Below, piece after piece: positions 31,384 through 32,304 of a DNA stretch of 32,304 nt. The DNA is from Firmicutes bacterium FC7. GTDB taxonomy: Bacteria; Bacillota; Clostridia; Tissierellales; Tissierellaceae. The DNA is taken from contig JAKELU010000003.1 of NCBI GenBank assembly GCA_022760735.1, positions 94,719 through 127,022 of the forward strand, written 5' to 3'. A model generated the notes under the pieces. It saw only the letters and a program-made list of their open reading frames with translations, had not been told where the DNA came from and did no database searches. The position numbers and the translations under genes were made by a program. The first letter of the stretch is position 1. The number at the start of each line of letters is the position of its first letter.

Positions 31384-32304
31384 GTACCTAGAATACCTAT
31401 AAGGAATTGAAACTTCAAGGAAATAACAAATATATTATATATGCCGTATTGTACCTAGAATACCTATAAGGAATTGAAACATTTCTTCTGCTGGTATTCC
31501 ATAACGGTTAAAATATTGAGTACCTAGAATACCTATAAGGAATTGAAACCCGAGGTACTCAAAGCCATGGCCGAGGAGAGAGACGAGTACCTAGAATACC
31601 TATAAGGAATTGAAACTGTAGAGAAAGGCATGGGAAGATATTTCCTAAAGATGTACCTAGAATACCTATAAGGAATTGAAACCAGCAATCATAATAACGG
31701 CAGCAGCCATAACAATACTGTACCTAGAATACCTATAAGGAATTGAAACTTTCTTTTAGCAATCAAAGGTATACGTCTATCTTCGTACCTAGAATACCTA
31801 TAAGGAATTGAAACAGCCTGTGATAGTTCCATCTTCGGCAATAGTAATTGGTACCTAGAATACCTATAAGGAATTGAAACTCATGGAGCACTAATGCTAC
31901 AGCTGCTGAATATGCGTACCTAGAATACCTATAAGGAATTGAAACGCGAATTCAAGAACCTCTTCATCAGTAAGCTTGTCTAGTACCTAGAATACCTATA
32001 AGGAATTGAAACTATAATCAAGTACAAGAAAAATTAGGGGAAAAGAAAATGTACCTAGAATACCTATAAGGAATTGAAACTTTAGATCCCATTTTAAAAA
32101 GCTTTCTTTATATCCGTACCTAGAATACCTATAAGGAATTGAAACAGAGCAGGTCAGGACATTTCACAGGTTCAGACAAGTACCTAGAATACCTATAAGG
32201 AATTGAAACTTGCTTAACATACCTAGACTATGCCTAATCTTTTCAGTACCTAGAATACCTATAAGGAATTGAAACAAGTTAGATCCTAAAAATACTGAAT
32301 TGCT
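31384..32304 (+). CRISPR. CRISPR array, 14 repeats, continues past the window
   Basis: Fourteen identical 30-nt repeats begin GTACCTAGAATACC and end GGAATTGAAAC. They start at 31384, 31451, 31520, 31587, 31653, 31720, 31785, 31851, 31916, 31983, 32051, 32116, 32180 and 32246. The 13 complete spacers are 34-39 nt (37, 39, 37, 36, 37, 35, 36, 35, 37, 38, 35, 34, 36) and a 29-nt partial spacer runs to the window end. All spacers differ. The ATTGAAAC end is the usual 8-nt crRNA handle of I-B/III-type repeats. Perfect repeat identity and an intact adaptation module suggest a live array. Confidence 0.99.

Overview
The window comes from an AT-rich, low-GC anaerobic Firmicute, most plausibly of the Clostridia/Tissierellia type. 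The evidence is strong GGAGG-type ribosome binding sites, frequent TTG and GTG starts, an NAD-dependent trimeric [FeFe] hydrogenase, BioY/ECF vitamin transporters, a type 2 isopentenyl-diphosphate isomerase, and a subtype I-B CRISPR-Cas locus. No rRNA, tRNA, transposase or phage gene was seen. Species cannot be named from the sequence alone.

Layout. 1-1800: the 3' part of a LysM protein and a lipoprotein of unknown function whose promoter carries three TTGTAAAT direct repeats at exact 11-bp spacing. 1900-4190: a compact three-gene ABC importer of the NitT/TauT/NMT1 class (lipoprotein receptor, permease, short ATPase) with unknown substrate. 4190-8210: hydC-hydB-hydA, an electron-bifurcating type [FeFe] hydrogenase, behind a promoter with a near-consensus Rex (NADH/NAD+ sensor) operator. 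8280-9500: a DUF438-hemerythrin-PAS protein. 9500-9900: a gap that may hold a small, possibly frameshifted, membrane-protein gene. 9900-11930: an LCP cell-wall ligase and IDI-2. 12070-17300 (minus strand): a DUF2207 membrane protein, BioY with a BirA operator, a cysteine desulfurase/DsrE pair, and an unassigned TIM-barrel protein. 17430-21580 (plus): an AraC regulator with a GH39-like tail, a MATE exporter whose leader hairpin hides its ribosome binding site, and an ECF S component. 21590-22605 (minus): an Old Yellow Enzyme.

22840-32304: a complete cas6-cas8b-cas7-cas5-cas3-cas4-cas1-cas2 operon in subtype I-B (Csh1/Csh2) order, then a leader and an array of 14 identical 30-nt repeats that runs off the window end. 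Cas6 would process the crRNA, and Cas8b, Cas7 and Cas5 would form Cascade. A strong in-frame internal ribosome binding site in the 3' fifth of cas8b predicts a separately made Cas11b small subunit. Cas3 would degrade the target, and Cas1, Cas2 and Cas4 would add spacers.

The most useful non-obvious signals are the predicted Cas11b start, the Rex and BirA operators, the 11-bp-phased repeats, two hairpins that can mask ribosome binding sites, and a family of three related terminators dispersed through the window.
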